Numbered from the stretch's first letter, positions 1 to 9,034 are shown. The stretch is DNA of 64,000 nucleotides from Catenulispora sp. EB89 (GCF_041261445.1 NZ_JBGCCU010000001.1:711092-775091); one strand, 5' to 3'. The notes: generated by a model from the letters alone, not told the origin. Numbers and translations are program-made.

Positions 1-1
1 T

Positions 2-1114
2 CGGCGAGGGATCCGCGAGAGTGGGGCGTCTCAGGACCCAGAGATGCAGCGAAAGCCCATACGGCGCCGCGCTTCCCGCCGGCAGCCCGACGACGGCGCG
101 CAGCACCCCGCGCCGCAGCAGCTCCGCCCGGACCCGGCGGCCCGGCCGGCGCGCGGCCACCGCGGGCGGCAGCAGGACTGCGGCGGTCCCGCCGACCCGG
201 AGCCGGGCCACCGTGTGCTGCACCCACGCGAGCTCGGCTTCGGCGCGCGGCGGCATGCCGAACTCCCAGCGCGGATCGTAGGCGAGCTCGTCATAGCCCC
301 AGTCCCGTTGCGCGGAGGGCGGCTGGCACAACACCGCGTCGGCTTCGAGGCCGGGGTGGGCGTCGGCGAGCAGCGCGTCGCCGGGGGAGACCGCGACGAC
401 GCGGCGGCTGCCGGCGGCCGCGATCGCGAGCCGGGCCGCGGCCAGCGCGGCGAGGGCGGCGTCGTCGGTCTGGCCGATGATCGAGCTGGTGCTGGTGCTG
501 GTGCTGGTGCTGGTGCTGGTGCCGGTGCCGGTGCCGGTGCCGGTGCCCGCGCCCGCAGACTCGGCCGCGAGCAGAAGCGTTCCGATGCCGCAGCAAGGGT
601 CGTGGACGACGGTCCTGTCGGCGCCGTCCCGGGGCATCGCCACGGCGGCCATCAGACCGGCGAGGGCCGGCGTCGCCGAGCCGGTGTCGCGATCGCGGGC
701 GTAGACGTCCAGATAGCGCCCCAGAAGGTCTTCGAAGACCGCGCCGGCGCTGGTCGTACCGGCGATCTCAGCGGCCTGATCCAGGAGCTCGGCATCGATG
801 CCCGCCGCCTGCTTCCGGCTCGCCGCCAAAGCCGTGCCCAGCATCGCGAGCACCCCGGCGGTCCCGGCCTCGTTGCCGCCGCCGGCGCCGTCGACCGCGC
901 GCCACAGGCGCTCGCCGGCCGGGATCTCGGCCAGCTTGCCCTCGGCCCGCAGCCACTGCTCGACCTCGGCCAGCGCGAACGTCGGGCTGGTGTCGCTGCC
1001 GCCGACCGGGGCGGGGAATCCGGAGTGCCGCCGCCGCCAGTTGCTCACGGCGGCGCGGCCGACGCCGGCGAGGCGGGCGATCTGGGCGGCGGTGACTTCG
1101 GTCTGCTCCGTCAT
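2..1114 (-). CDS. N-6 DNA methylase-like protein (3' end outside window)
   Basis: Reads leftward from ATG at 1114 and is still open at the window edge (371 codons seen). The N-terminus (residues about 5-60) is a winged-helix-like DNA-binding segment containing VSNWRRRHSGFP. The middle has the SAM-binding motif DPCCGIGTLLLAA of N6-adenine methylases. The catalytic (D/N)PP(F/Y) position reads QPPS, followed by DWGYDELAYDPRWEFG, a block I associate with actinobacterial type I-like methylases. The altered catalytic motif makes activity uncertain. A run of TG/TS dipeptides just after the SAM motif comes from a hexanucleotide repeat. No restriction or specificity subunit is visible. Confidence 0.75.
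   Translation of the reverse strand, partial: MTEQTEVTAAQIARLAGVGRAAVSNWRRRHSGFPAPVGGSDTSPTFALAEVEQWLRAEGKLAEIPAGERLWRAVDGAGGGNEAGTAGVLAMLGTALAASRKQAAGIDAELLDQAAEIAGTTSAGAVFEDLLGRYLDVYARDRDTGSATPALAGLMAAVAMPRDGADRTVVHDPCCGIGTLLLAAESAGAGTGTGTGTGTSTSTSTSTSTSSIIGQTDDAALAALAAARLAIAAAGSRRVVAVSPGDALLADAHPGLEADAVLCQPPSAQRDWGYDELAYDPRWEFGMPPRAEAELAWVQHTVARLRVGGTAAVLLPPAVAARRPGRRVRAELLRRGVLRAVVGLPAGSAAPYGLSLHLWVLRRPTLADPSP
485..556. repeat. Hexanucleotide tandem repeat inside the methylase gene
   Basis: Twelve 6-bp units in a row: six GCTGGT, four GCCGGT, two GCCCGC on the plus strand. In the minus-strand reading frame they encode alternating Thr-Ser, Thr-Gly and Ala-Gly pairs. Unit number can change without breaking the frame. 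Confidence 0.9.
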
Positions 1115-1248
1115 GGTCGCAGCCTAACCGGCCGGTGTTCACAAAAGCCAGCCATCTGATCCAAGGAGTTGTCTGTTGACAGTGTTCACAGCAATGTGGT
1201 TCGCTCGCTCTGCACACGAACGAAGCCATCGAATTCAGGAGTACACAG

Positions 1249-1848
1249 ATGAAGCGTGAACACCTCAGCCCGGCTCGCGGCGCGGTGCGGACCGGCCTCG
1301 GCGCGATCGCCCTGGCAGCGGCGCTGGCCATGGCGACGTCGGCGTGCCAGAGCTCTTCGAAGGCCTCGGTGGTGGGCCAGGACCAGACGACGTCGTCGGC
1401 CGCCGCGGTCGGGGCGCCCAAGACCGGCGGCGCGGCGGCGACGAGCTCCTCGGCCGCCGGCGGCACCTTCAAGGTCGGCCAGCAGGTGAAGGTCGGGGCG
1501 TTCACGGTGGTGGTCCACAAGGTCACCTACCCGTACACGAGTGACATGGACCAACCCGACGCGGGCAAGGCCTATGTCCTGCTCGACGTCGAAGTCACGA
1601 ACACCAGCAGCGACTCGCAGGACTTGTCGAGCATGGTGCAGTTCGGCCTGGCGGACTCCAGCAACACCACTTATGACGAGACCTTCGTCGTGGGCGCCAA
1701 CGGCAACCCCCCGGAGGGGAGCATCGCGGCCGGCAAGGCGCTGCGCGGCCCGGTGGCCTTCGAGGTCCCGTCCGGGGACAAGGGCCTGCAGTTCAGCTTC
1801 CGGCCCGGCCTCAGCAACGACAAGATCTACATAGACCTCGGCAAGTAG
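1249..1848 (+). CDS. DUF4352 lipoprotein
   Basis: A 199-residue secreted protein. The N-terminus has basic residues, a hydrophobic stretch and a lipobox-like MATSAC, so Cys near residue 28 is the probable lipidation site. An Ala/Ser/Gly linker follows, then a DUF4352 (telokin-like immunoglobulin fold) domain from about residue 75, seen in GQQVKVGAFTVVVHKV and AYVLLDVEVTNTSSDSQDLSS. Such domains are usually surface-exposed; ligand unknown. GGAG lies just upstream of the ATG. It is followed by a strong hairpin and is probably monocistronic. Confidence 0.85.
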   Translation: MKREHLSPARGAVRTGLGAIALAAALAMATSACQSSSKASVVGQDQTTSSAAAVGAPKTGGAAATSSSAAGGTFKVGQQVKVGAFTVVVHKVTYPYTSDMDQPDAGKAYVLLDVEVTNTSSDSQDLSSMVQFGLADSSNTTYDETFVVGANGNPPEGSIAAGKALRGPVAFEVPSGDKGLQFSFRPGLSNDKIYIDLGK

Positions 1849-1873
1849 CCCGTCGGGCGAAGGCCTGCATCGC

Positions 1874-1910
1874 GACGGCCCCGACTCGGTCTCACCGAGT
1901 CGGGGCCGTC
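1874..1910. terminator. Bidirectional hairpin terminator
   Basis: Perfect 17-bp stem (GACGGCCCCGACTCGGT and its complement) with a 3-nt CTC loop, between the convergent DUF4352 and SUFU genes. Confidence 0.85.
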
Positions 1911-1936
1911 AGGGGTTCGGGGCGGTCCAGAGGCGT

Positions 1937-2524
1937 TCAGGCGCCCGCCGTGGACGGCGCTGTGAACACGTCCCGGGCGCCGATCAGATTGCCGGCGAAG
2001 GTCATCGGCGGCACGGTCGCGGCCGTGGCCCGCTCCTGCTCGGTGATCGGCACCACGGTTATCACCTGCACCTGGCCCTCGCAGGTGTCGAGCCAGTTGG
2101 GCGTGTCCTTCAACAGCGGCCCGGCCAGGAACACCGCGGCGCATCCCGGGAAGGTCGGGAAGTCGTGCTCGAAGCCGACGATCTGGGCCCAGGTCACCGA
2201 CCGTCCGGTCTTCCACGGGTACACGGCCAGATTCGCCAGCTGCATCGCGATCTGCTGCTCGTCCTCCGGCGCCAGCGCCCCCGAGCGCGACAGCCACAAC
2301 TCGGCCCGGCCGCCCTCCTGACCCTCCGGCGCGGGCATCGGCGCGGTGGCCATCCCGACCGTCACGAACGTGGTCAGACCTGCGGGTTCGGCGGGCCGGT
2401 AGATGAAGACGTCGAGCCGGGCGATCGGGCCCGGACCGTCTTCGAAGGTGATCGAGGCGGCCGCGTCCCCGCGGAGTTCCATCAGGGTTCTGTAAACGTC
2501 GCGCAGGACCGGGGGAGCAGACAT
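1937..2524 (-). CDS. Suppressor-of-fused (SUFU) domain protein
   Basis: 195 residues that match the bacterial SUFU-domain pattern: an early FEDGPGPIARLDVFIYRPAE segment, then TTFVTVGMA, RAELWLSRSG, the central WAQIVGFEHDFPTFPGCAAVFLAGP-like block and the ending VPITEQERATAATV. Bacterial members are cytoplasmic, often of the polymorphic-toxin immunity superfamily, and mostly uncharacterised. No toxin gene is adjacent, so an immunity role is not supported here. Confidence 0.8.
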   Translation of the reverse strand: MSAPPVLRDVYRTLMELRGDAAASITFEDGPGPIARLDVFIYRPAEPAGLTTFVTVGMATAPMPAPEGQEGGRAELWLSRSGALAPEDEQQIAMQLANLAVYPWKTGRSVTWAQIVGFEHDFPTFPGCAAVFLAGPLLKDTPNWLDTCEGQVQVITVVPITEQERATAATVPPMTFAGNLIGARDVFTAPSTAGA

Positions 2525-2675
2525 GCAGCGAACCTACACCCGGGTCTTTCTTCGAACTCTTACTCATAAGTTATCGAGATATTGCAAGAGTCTCACTCTC
2601 TTGTAACTATGACCCGTACGAAAGTTGCACCTCCCTGTCGGAAGAGCGTCAAGCCAGTCCCGAGGAGATACGCAC

Positions 2676-5057
2676 ATGACGGTCACACGCCGAAGATTCC
2701 TCACCACCGCCGCGGCCGGCTCGGCCGCGGCCCTGTTCGCCGGACCGGAGCTGCTGGCCGCGCCGGCGGCGAGCGCGGCGAGCCCGGCCGGCGACGTCGT
2801 CGGCAAGATCACGGTGGGCTACCAGGGGTGGTTCGCCTGCGCCGGCGACGGGGCGCCGATCAACGGCTGGTGGCACTGGTCGCAGAACTGGGCGCAGACG
2901 CCGTCGCCGAGCAACAACGTCATCAAGGCGTGGCCGGACATGCGCGAGTACACGCACGCGTACCAGACCGCGTACTCGAACCTCGGCAACGGCCAGCCCG
3001 CGACCCTGTTCTCGTCGTACGACCAGCAGACCGTCGACACCCACTTCCTGTGGATGCAGCAGAACGGCTGCGACACCGCTGCCTTGCAGCGCTTCAACCC
3101 GAACAGCTCCGAGGGCCCGACCCGGGACGCGATGGCGACGAAGGTGCGCTCGTCGGCGGAGACCCACGGCCGCAAGTTCTACATCATGTACGATGTCACC
3201 GGCTGGACGAACATGCAGTCGGAGATCAAGGCCGACTGGACCAACAAAATGGCGGCGCTCACCGCCTCTTCGGCCTACGCGCGCCAGAGCGGCCAGCCGG
3301 TCGTGGGCATCTGGGGCTTCGGCTTCAACGACAACAACCACCCGTGGGACGCCCCGACCTGTCTGGACGTGGTCACCTGGTTCAAGAATCAGGGCTGTTA
3401 CGTGATGGGCGGTGTGCCGCGCGAGTGGCGCACCGGCACCGGCGGCTCGCGCGCCGGCTACAGCGGCGTCTACCACGCCTTCAACATGCTCTCGCCGTGG
3501 ATGGTCGGCGCGATCGGCACCGCGGCCGACTCCGACAACGCCTACACCACCTACACCGTGCCGGACCTGGCCGACTGCACCGCGAACAACGTCGACTACC
3601 AGCCGTGCGTCCTACCCGGCGACGTCTCCGGACGCCAGCGCGTGCACGGCGACTTCATGTGGCGGCAGTTCTACAACATGGCGCGCGCCGGAACGCAGAG
3701 CATTTACATCTCGATGTTCGACGAGTTCGGCGAGGGCAACCAGATCGCCAAGACCGCGGAGAACCAGTCGATGTCCCCGACCGGCTCCGGCCTGCTGGCC
3801 CTGGACGAGGACGGGACCGCCTGCTCGTCGGACTACTACCTGCGGCTCACCGCCGACGGCGGCCGGATGCTGAAGGGGCAGATAGCCGTGACCGCCACCC
3901 GGCCTACGCAGCCGGTGGTCAGCTCCGGCGGCGGATCCGGGAACCTGGCCCTGGGCAAGGCGACCTCGGCCAGCGGCACCTCGCAGAACTTCGTGCCGGC
4001 GAATGCCGTGGACGGGGATCCGAACACCTATTGGGAGAGCGTCAACAACGCGTTCCCGCAGTGGTTCCAGGTCGATCTGGGCTCGGCGGCGTCGGTCGGT
4101 TCGGTGGTGATGAAGCTGCCGGCCTCGTGGGGTGCCCGCACGCAGACCCTGACGCTGGCCGGCAGCACCGACGGCTCGACGTTCACCACGCTGGCCGGAC
4201 CCGCCGGCTACACCTTCGATCCGTCCACGGGCAACACGGTCACGGTCAACGTCGGCACCGCCTCAGCCCGCTACCTGCGGGCCACGTTCACGGCGAACAC
4301 CGGCTGGCCCGCCGGGCAGCTCTCGGAGTTCCAGGTCTTCGCGCCCACCGGCGGCGGCGACACCACACCGCCCACCGCCCCGACCAACCTCGCGGTCACC
4401 GGCCACAACTCGACCAGCGTGTCGCTGAGCTGGACCGCGTCCACCGACAACGTCGGGGTCACCGGCTACCAGGTGCGGGTGAACGGCACGACGTCGGTGA
4501 CGACGACCGGTACGTCGACGACCGTCGGCGGGCTGTCCCCGTCCACGACGTACACGTTCACCGTCGTAGCCACGGATGCGGCCGGAAACCTTTCCCAGCC
4601 CTCGGCCTCGGTGTCGGCGACGACGGACGCGGCCTCGAACTCGAACCTGGCGCTCGGCAAGGCGACCTCCGAGAGCGGCCACACGCAGAGCTACGCGTCG
4701 TCGAACACCGTCGACGGCAACGCGAACACGTACTGGGAGAGCGTGGACAACGCCTTCCCGCAGTGGCTGATGGTCGATCTGGGAGCGGTGACGTCGGTGT
4801 CCCGGATCGTGCTGAAGCTGCCGCCGGCCACGGCGTGGGCCGCCCGGACCCAGACGCTGACGGTCACCGGCGGCGCGGACAGCAGCGCGTCGTCGACGCT
4901 GGTCGGCTCGGCGGGGTATCTCTTCGACCCGGCGACCGGCAACACGGTCACGATCACGTTCCCGGCGAGCAGCGTGCGCTATGTGCGGCTGACGTTCACC
5001 GCGAACACCGGGTGGCCGGCCGGTCAGATATCGGAGTTCGAGGTCTACGCGAGCTGA
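2676..5057 (+). CDS. Tat-exported GH99/71-like hydrolase with FN3 and two discoidin domains
   Basis: The ATG at 2676 has AGGAG 8 bp upstream and gives a twin-arginine signal (MTVTRRRFLTTAAAGSAAAL). The mature protein begins with VGYQGWFACAGDGAPINGWWHWSQ, typical of the glycoside hydrolase 71/99-like fold (about residues 45-410). An F5/8 type C (discoidin/CBM32-like) domain follows (about 425-560), then a fibronectin type III domain (about 570-655) and a second discoidin domain (about 665-793). The two discoidin copies share NLALGKAT, NTYWESV and FPQW. Likely role: export of a folded glycan-degrading enzyme anchored to polysaccharide. Substrate not deducible. Confidence 0.85.
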   Translation: MTVTRRRFLTTAAAGSAAALFAGPELLAAPAASAASPAGDVVGKITVGYQGWFACAGDGAPINGWWHWSQNWAQTPSPSNNVIKAWPDMREYTHAYQTAYSNLGNGQPATLFSSYDQQTVDTHFLWMQQNGCDTAALQRFNPNSSEGPTRDAMATKVRSSAETHGRKFYIMYDVTGWTNMQSEIKADWTNKMAALTASSAYARQSGQPVVGIWGFGFNDNNHPWDAPTCLDVVTWFKNQGCYVMGGVPREWRTGTGGSRAGYSGVYHAFNMLSPWMVGAIGTAADSDNAYTTYTVPDLADCTANNVDYQPCVLPGDVSGRQRVHGDFMWRQFYNMARAGTQSIYISMFDEFGEGNQIAKTAENQSMSPTGSGLLALDEDGTACSSDYYLRLTADGGRMLKGQIAVTATRPTQPVVSSGGGSGNLALGKATSASGTSQNFVPANAVDGDPNTYWESVNNAFPQWFQVDLGSAASVGSVVMKLPASWGARTQTLTLAGSTDGSTFTTLAGPAGYTFDPSTGNTVTVNVGTASARYLRATFTANTGWPAGQLSEFQVFAPTGGGDTTPPTAPTNLAVTGHNSTSVSLSWTASTDNVGVTGYQVRVNGTTSVTTTGTSTTVGGLSPSTTYTFTVVATDAAGNLSQPSASVSATTDAASNSNLALGKATSESGHTQSYASSNTVDGNANTYWESVDNAFPQWLMVDLGAVTSVSRIVLKLPPATAWAARTQTLTVTGGADSSASSTLVGSAGYLFDPATGNTVTITFPASSVRYVRLTFTANTGWPAGQISEFEVYAS

Positions 5058-5075
5058 GGTGGTGCGCGGCGACGG

Positions 5076-5110
5076 GGCGGGGCAGGGAGTGCGTGACTTC
5101 CGGCCCCGCC
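5076..5110. terminator. Possible weak terminator hairpin
   Basis: GGCGGGGC (5076-5083) can pair with GCCCCGCC (5103-5110) across a 19-nt loop, between convergent genes. There is no T-tract. Confidence 0.35.
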
Positions 5111-5131
5111 GCTCTCGCTACTTCCCTCTTC

Positions 5132-5986
5132 CTACCAGCGGACCTGCATGGCGTTGCGCATCATCACCGACTGCGCGAAGTCCTGCACGGCTCGAGAGTT
5201 GGCGTCGGCCACCTTCTGCATGATCTGCTTCAGCTCGTCGGGCCGCGGGTTGATCAGCCCCCTGATGAGATGGCTTATTTGTCCCTGATTTGAAGTCGGC
5301 CCTTGCCGGAGCATCCAGACCTCGTAGTACGTGATGTCCAGCCTCCCGCCCTGGCCGCCGACGCTGGCAGTCGCCTCCACGCACAACGCCCCAGGCGCCT
5401 CGACGAACCGCGACACCGTCTTCAGCACCGACCCCAAGCCGCTGGCCCAGAAACGCTGGATCCCGCCGATCGAAGCGTCCCGGCCGTAGACCACGCTGCC
5501 CGCGTTGGAGAACCTCAGGTCCGGGGCGAACACGCCGGCCAGGCCGTTCGGATCCTGCGCGCTGGTCGCGGCCCAGTAGCGCCGGTACACGTCCTGTCCC
5601 GGCGTGGGGCCCGTGGGCTGGGGAAGCGGCGACAGGGAACGCGGTGCGATGCTTCCGGTCGCGTGGAAGCGGATCCGGCCGGCGTCGATCACGAAGACGT
5701 CGTAGCTGAAAACCTGCGCGTAGGCCGTCGACTGCACCGATTCCACGCAGAAGGCGTCGCCGAGATCGACGAAGCTCTCGACCCCGGACGTCGCGATCGG
5801 CCCGGCCACGGCGAACAGCTGCTCCAGCGTGCCGCCGATCTGTTCCACGCCGGTCAGCACCTGGCCGGTCGCCGTCGAGACCTGCACGGCGTCGGGGTGG
5901 AACATGTCCCGGATCGTCGCCGCGTCCCCGGCGGCCAGCGCCGCACACCACCGATGGTGGAACATCTGCGCAGGACTCAGCTGCAT
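5132..5986 (-). CDS. Tandem NTF2-like/SnoaL-domain protein
   Basis: 284 residues with two successive NTF2-like cone folds. The first covers about residues 5-135 (HHRWCAALAAGDAATIRDMFHPDAV). The second covers about 150-240 (DVYRRYWAATSAQDPNGLAGVFAPDLRFSN, then YGRDASIGGIQRFW). The tail (240-284) is helical and ends in MQVRW. No signal peptide. Such folds serve as small-molecule isomerases, hydrolases or binding modules; no catalytic residue set can be assigned. The tandem arrangement in one chain is less common than a single domain. Confidence 0.75.
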   Translation of the reverse strand: MQLSPAQMFHHRWCAALAAGDAATIRDMFHPDAVQVSTATGQVLTGVEQIGGTLEQLFAVAGPIATSGVESFVDLGDAFCVESVQSTAYAQVFSYDVFVIDAGRIRFHATGSIAPRSLSPLPQPTGPTPGQDVYRRYWAATSAQDPNGLAGVFAPDLRFSNAGSVVYGRDASIGGIQRFWASGLGSVLKTVSRFVEAPGALCVEATASVGGQGGRLDITYYEVWMLRQGPTSNQGQISHLIRGLINPRPDELKQIMQKVADANSRAVQDFAQSVMMRNAMQVRW

Positions 5987-6085
5987 GACGCGATCCCTTC
6001 CGACCAGCGCGTACCTGTTCGATCAGGCTCGCACAGCCGCGCCCGGGAGAATGTGGGGATTTTCTACCTACCCTGTGTAGCGCTG

Positions 6086-6802
6086 CTAACGGATGGGCTC
6101 GTCCAGCGTCAGACCAAGGTGCGCGTGCAGCGCCCGCCTGCCGTCGGGGGTCACGGCGAGCGCGCGCGTCGTGCCCACCCGCCGCACCCAGCCGGCGGCG
6201 AGCATGTGGCTGCACAGAGCGCCGCCGACCGCGCCGGACAGATGCGTGCGCCGCTCGGTCCAGTCCAGGCACGCGCGCACCGACGGACGACGCGAGGCCG
6301 GCACTGCGATCCCGACCTCGGCGAGCCACGCTTTCCCCGCGTCGGTCAGCCCTGGTTCGGGATCCCAGTCGAGCAGCCCGCGCTCCACCAACGCGTCCTT
6401 CACCGCCAGCGCGACCGTTCCGGCGAGATGGTCGTAACACAGGCGCGCGGTGAGCAGCGCCTCCTGCCGGCTCGCGACCGTCAGCGACCGCGGCCGGACC
6501 GGCCGCCGCGGCGCCAACTCGGCCAAGCCCTCGATCAGCTCGAAGACGCGCCGGTCGGCCATCCGCAGGTAGCGGTGACGGCCGTGCCGCTCCTCGACCA
6601 GGAGTCCGCCGTCGACGAGCAGGTTCAGGTGCGACGTCGCGGTCGACTGCGTGACGCCGCCGTAGCGTGCGAGCTCGGTCGCGGTCCAGGCGCGGCCGTC
6701 GAGCAGCGCCAGGCAGAAGGCGGCGCGCGTCCCGTCGGCGAGCAGCCGCGCCACCGCCGCCAGGTCCACCCCGACGTCCCGGGCCGCGCGCTGGTCGTCC
6801 AT
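6086..6802 (-). CDS. ArsR-like winged-helix transcriptional regulator
   Basis: 238 residues from ATG at 6802. An N-terminal winged-helix HTH (RLLADGTRAAFCLALLDGRAWTATELARYGGVTQSTATSHLNLLVDGGLLVEERHGRHRYLRM, about residues 14-75) is followed by a C-terminal region with ARLCYDHLAGTVAL and a second winged-helix-like segment. Such proteins often sense metals or small molecules, but no metal-binding cysteine set is evident. It is divergent from the GNAT gene 72 bp away and is the natural candidate regulator of it. The longer frame upstream of ATG 6802 crosses the intergenic region and is not used. Confidence 0.8.
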   Translation of the reverse strand: MDDQRAARDVGVDLAAVARLLADGTRAAFCLALLDGRAWTATELARYGGVTQSTATSHLNLLVDGGLLVEERHGRHRYLRMADRRVFELIEGLAELAPRRPVRPRSLTVASRQEALLTARLCYDHLAGTVALAVKDALVERGLLDWDPEPGLTDAGKAWLAEVGIAVPASRRPSVRACLDWTERRTHLSGAVGGALCSHMLAAGWVRRVGTTRALAVTPDGRRALHAHLGLTLDEPIR

Positions 6803-6874
6803 GTCCCGATTGTCACCGATGGTGCTGACAACGCTTCGACGGTCGTCAAAGCGTTCCCGACCTACCGTGTCGGC

Positions 6875-7288
6875 ATGATCCTCACCGACAGTCCCACCTC
6901 CGCCGACCTGGCGGCGATCTCCGACGCCCTGGACCGTTTCAACGTCGAAGCGACCGGCGTCGACGACCGCAGGCCGCTGGCCGTCCTGCTGCGCGATCCC
7001 GGGACCGGCGACGTGGTCGGCGGCCTGTCGGGGCGCACGTCGCTCGGGCTGTTCTTCGTGGATCTCTTCTTCGTGCCGAAGGACTTGCGCGGGAACGGCC
7101 TCGGCGCCGAGATCCTGCGCCGGGCCGAGGACGAGGCCCGGGCTCGCGGCTGCTGCGCCGCCGTGCTGTACACGATCAGCTTCCAGGCTCCGGAGTTCTA
7201 CCGGAAGCAGGGCTGGACGGTGTTCGGCGAGGTGCCGTGCGATCCGCCGGGGACCAGCCGGGTCTTCATGACGAAGGAGCTCGGCTGA
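6875..7288 (+). CDS. GNAT-family N-acetyltransferase
   Basis: 137 residues. The acetyl-CoA-binding motif appears as VPKDLRGNGLGAEILRRAEDEARARGC, preceded by VVGGLSGRTSLGLFFVDLFFV and followed by APEFYRKQGWTVFGE, the usual GNAT motif order. Cytosolic; acceptor substrate unknown. Divergent from the ArsR-like gene and terminated by the hairpin at 7332-7368. Confidence 0.85.
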   Translation: MILTDSPTSADLAAISDALDRFNVEATGVDDRRPLAVLLRDPGTGDVVGGLSGRTSLGLFFVDLFFVPKDLRGNGLGAEILRRAEDEARARGCCAAVLYTISFQAPEFYRKQGWTVFGEVPCDPPGTSRVFMTKELG

Positions 7289-7331
7289 CGGCGTTCTCCT
7301 GGCGCTTTCCTCGCGCTCGGCCCGCACAGGG

Positions 7332-7368
7332 ATGGCCGGCCGCCGCGACGAGCGCGACGGCCGGCCAT
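7332..7368. terminator. Hairpin terminator after GNAT gene
   Basis: ATGGCCGGCCG (7332-7342) pairs perfectly with CGGCCGGCCAT (7358-7368) between convergent genes. Confidence 0.75.
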
Positions 7369-7406
7369 TGCCGTGACTATCGATTCACCGGCTCACGCCG
7401 GGTTTC

Positions 7407-7907
7407 TCACTGGTTCTGCTGGTCGGAGTAGTCCTGCTGCGACCCCTGCTGCTGCCCGGACATCTGCCGGCCGTCGTCCAGCTGCTGGTCCTGGTCGGGC
7501 TCCATGCCGCGCATGCCGCCCTGGCCCTGGTCGAACTGCTGGAAGTTCTGGCTGTTCTGGTCCTGGCCGCCCATGTCGCCCATGCCGCTCTGGTTCTGAC
7601 CCATGCTGCTCTGGTTCTGACCCATGCCGCCCTGGCCCATGCCGCTCTGATCGAACTGCGGCGCCTGACCGGACATGTCGCCGCTCTGGTAGCCCTGGAA
7701 ACCGGGCTGGTCCTGGGCGTCGAGGTGCTGCTGGTAGTCGCCGTTCTGCAGCTTCTGCGGGTCGATCCCCATCTGCTGCAGGGTGTCCGCGTGCTGCTGG
7801 GGGTCGATCTGACCGCCCATCTGCTGCAGCTGCTGAGCCGCCTGCTGGTGGTCGCCGCCGAGCTGTCCGACGAGGTTCGCGATCTGGTTCGGGTCGTAGT
7901 TGGGCAT
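7407..7907 (-). CDS. Gln/Gly/Met-rich low-complexity protein
   Basis: 166 residues. AGGAGG sits 7 nt before the second of two in-frame ATGs (7907) but only 1 nt before the first (7913), so 7907 is chosen. The first 90 residues are helical and Gln-rich (PNQIANLVGQLGG, QQAAQQLQQMGG, LQQMGIDPQKLQNGDYQQHL). The rest is low complexity: repeated GMGQ/SMGQNQS, DQGQGGMRGM, QQQGSQQDYSDQQNQ. No signal peptide or membrane segment. Related short proteins occur in actinomycetes without assigned function. Confidence 0.75.
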   Translation of the reverse strand: MPNYDPNQIANLVGQLGGDHQQAAQQLQQMGGQIDPQQHADTLQQMGIDPQKLQNGDYQQHLDAQDQPGFQGYQSGDMSGQAPQFDQSGMGQGGMGQNQSSMGQNQSGMGDMGGQDQNSQNFQQFDQGQGGMRGMEPDQDQQLDDGRQMSGQQQGSQQDYSDQQNQ

Positions 7908-8071
7908 GATCATGCCTCCTTCCCGTCTGGGAGCCGAACGGCCCTTGAGCAGCGAAACACGCTGCGCGCCGGTCCGCACCCGGCGCCGCTGCGGGCGGTC
8001 CCCCGAATGGTCCCGCGCCGGGAGGCGCCATTTCCGCTGTTGCTGCCCTCTATGTGGGTGCCGGTGAACGC

Positions 8072-9034
8072 TTAGCCGTTGCTGTCTTCGACCTCTGAGA
8101 CATCGCCGGCCGGCAGCCAGTCGCGCCCCGGCCGGTACTCCAGCCACCGGCTCCGGCCGCCGACGTCGGCGAACGCGCGCAGCAGCGGCTCGACGCCCGG
8201 ATGCGGGTCCGCCGCCCGCCACACCAGCGACCACGCGTAGAGCGGAGTCGGCCCGACCAGCGGCACGGACCGGACCCGGGTGCGTTCCGGTAGCTCCAGA
8301 TCCGCCGGCACCAGCGCGAACCGCGCCGGATCGGCCGCTACCTGCTCCAGGAAGTGGTCGATGCCGAGGTTCGCCGTGCCGGACTCGGAGCGGATGTCGA
8401 AGTGCTCTGCGAACCGTTGGTAGAAGTCCAGTCGTTCCAGTGCTGCCGGGCAAAACAGGATGCTGTCACGCAGCTCGTCCGGCCGGACCTCGGAACGGTC
8501 CGCGAGCCGATGGTCCACACCGACCACGACGTCCACCGGCTCCAACCGCACCAGGCGGTGCGTGTACCCGGCCTCCCGCGCCCCGCCGACCCCGTGCACC
8601 CGCCCGAATCCGACGTCGGTGGCGCTCCGTGCCAGGCCGTCCAGGACGCCGGGCAGGTCGCGCCCCGGCCCGGTCTCGACCGCGAGCACCGGCCCCACCT
8701 GGTCGATCACCGGCGCCAGCGTCCGCATCGGCGCGAACAGGTGGCCCCAGTAGTCGATCCGCAGCGGCCGGTCGACGTGCCGGGCCGCCGCCACCGCGCG
8801 GTCGCCGTGTGCCAGCGTCTGGCGCGCGGGCTCCAGGAAACGGCGCCCGGCCTCCGTCAGCTCGACCGCGTGCCCGCCGCGCAGGAACAGCTGCACTCCC
8901 AGCTCGCCTTCCAACCGGGCGATCCGCTTGGACAGCGCCTGCTGGCTCACCGCGAGTTGCTCGGCGGCCTGCCCGAAATGCAGCAGGTCGGCCGCCGCGA
9001 CGAAGGCCCGCACCTGCGCCAGGTCAAGATCCAT
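8072..9034 (-). CDS. LysR-family transcriptional regulator
   Basis: 320 residues from ATG 9034 (a GTG at 9043 is an alternative). The N-terminal winged HTH is canonical (LHFGQAAEQLAVSQQALSKRIARLEGELGVQLFLRGGHAVELTEAGRRFLEPA). The rest is the periplasmic-binding-protein-like effector domain. It is divergent from the quinone-oxidoreductase-like gene at 9167; the 132-bp intergenic region holds two short palindromes that could be its operators, so it probably controls the 9167-10542 pair. Confidence 0.88.
   Translation of the reverse strand: MDLDLAQVRAFVAAADLLHFGQAAEQLAVSQQALSKRIARLEGELGVQLFLRGGHAVELTEAGRRFLEPARQTLAHGDRAVAAARHVDRPLRIDYWGHLFAPMRTLAPVIDQVGPVLAVETGPGRDLPGVLDGLARSATDVGFGRVHGVGGAREAGYTHRLVRLEPVDVVVGVDHRLADRSEVRPDELRDSILFCPAALERLDFYQRFAEHFDIRSESGTANLGIDHFLEQVAADPARFALVPADLELPERTRVRSVPLVGPTPLYAWSLVWRAADPHPGVEPLLRAFADVGGRSRWLEYRPGRDWLPAGDVSEVEDSNG

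Noticed and set aside
44..1159. Long plus-strand ORF over the methylase region
   Set aside because: Its translation is Arg/Gly/Ala-rich without domains and contains AG repeats; the minus strand encodes a recognisable SAM methylase.
1135..1190. GTGTTCACA repeated 47 bp apart and a TTGACA at 1176 as promoter of the lipoprotein gene
   Set aside because: No -10 at 16-19 bp from TTGACA; repeats are too few and short to call operators.
1937..2524. SUFU protein as an immunity gene of a toxin
   Set aside because: No polymorphic toxin or secretion gene is adjacent.
2582..5293. 903-codon plus-strand frame over the GH99-like gene
   Set aside because: Shifted-frame shadow rich in Arg/Gly/Leu; the real frame carries Tat signal, discoidin and FN3 domains.
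5303..6874. Plus-strand extension upstream of the GNAT gene
   Set aside because: It crosses two minus-strand genes; the real GNAT starts at 6875.
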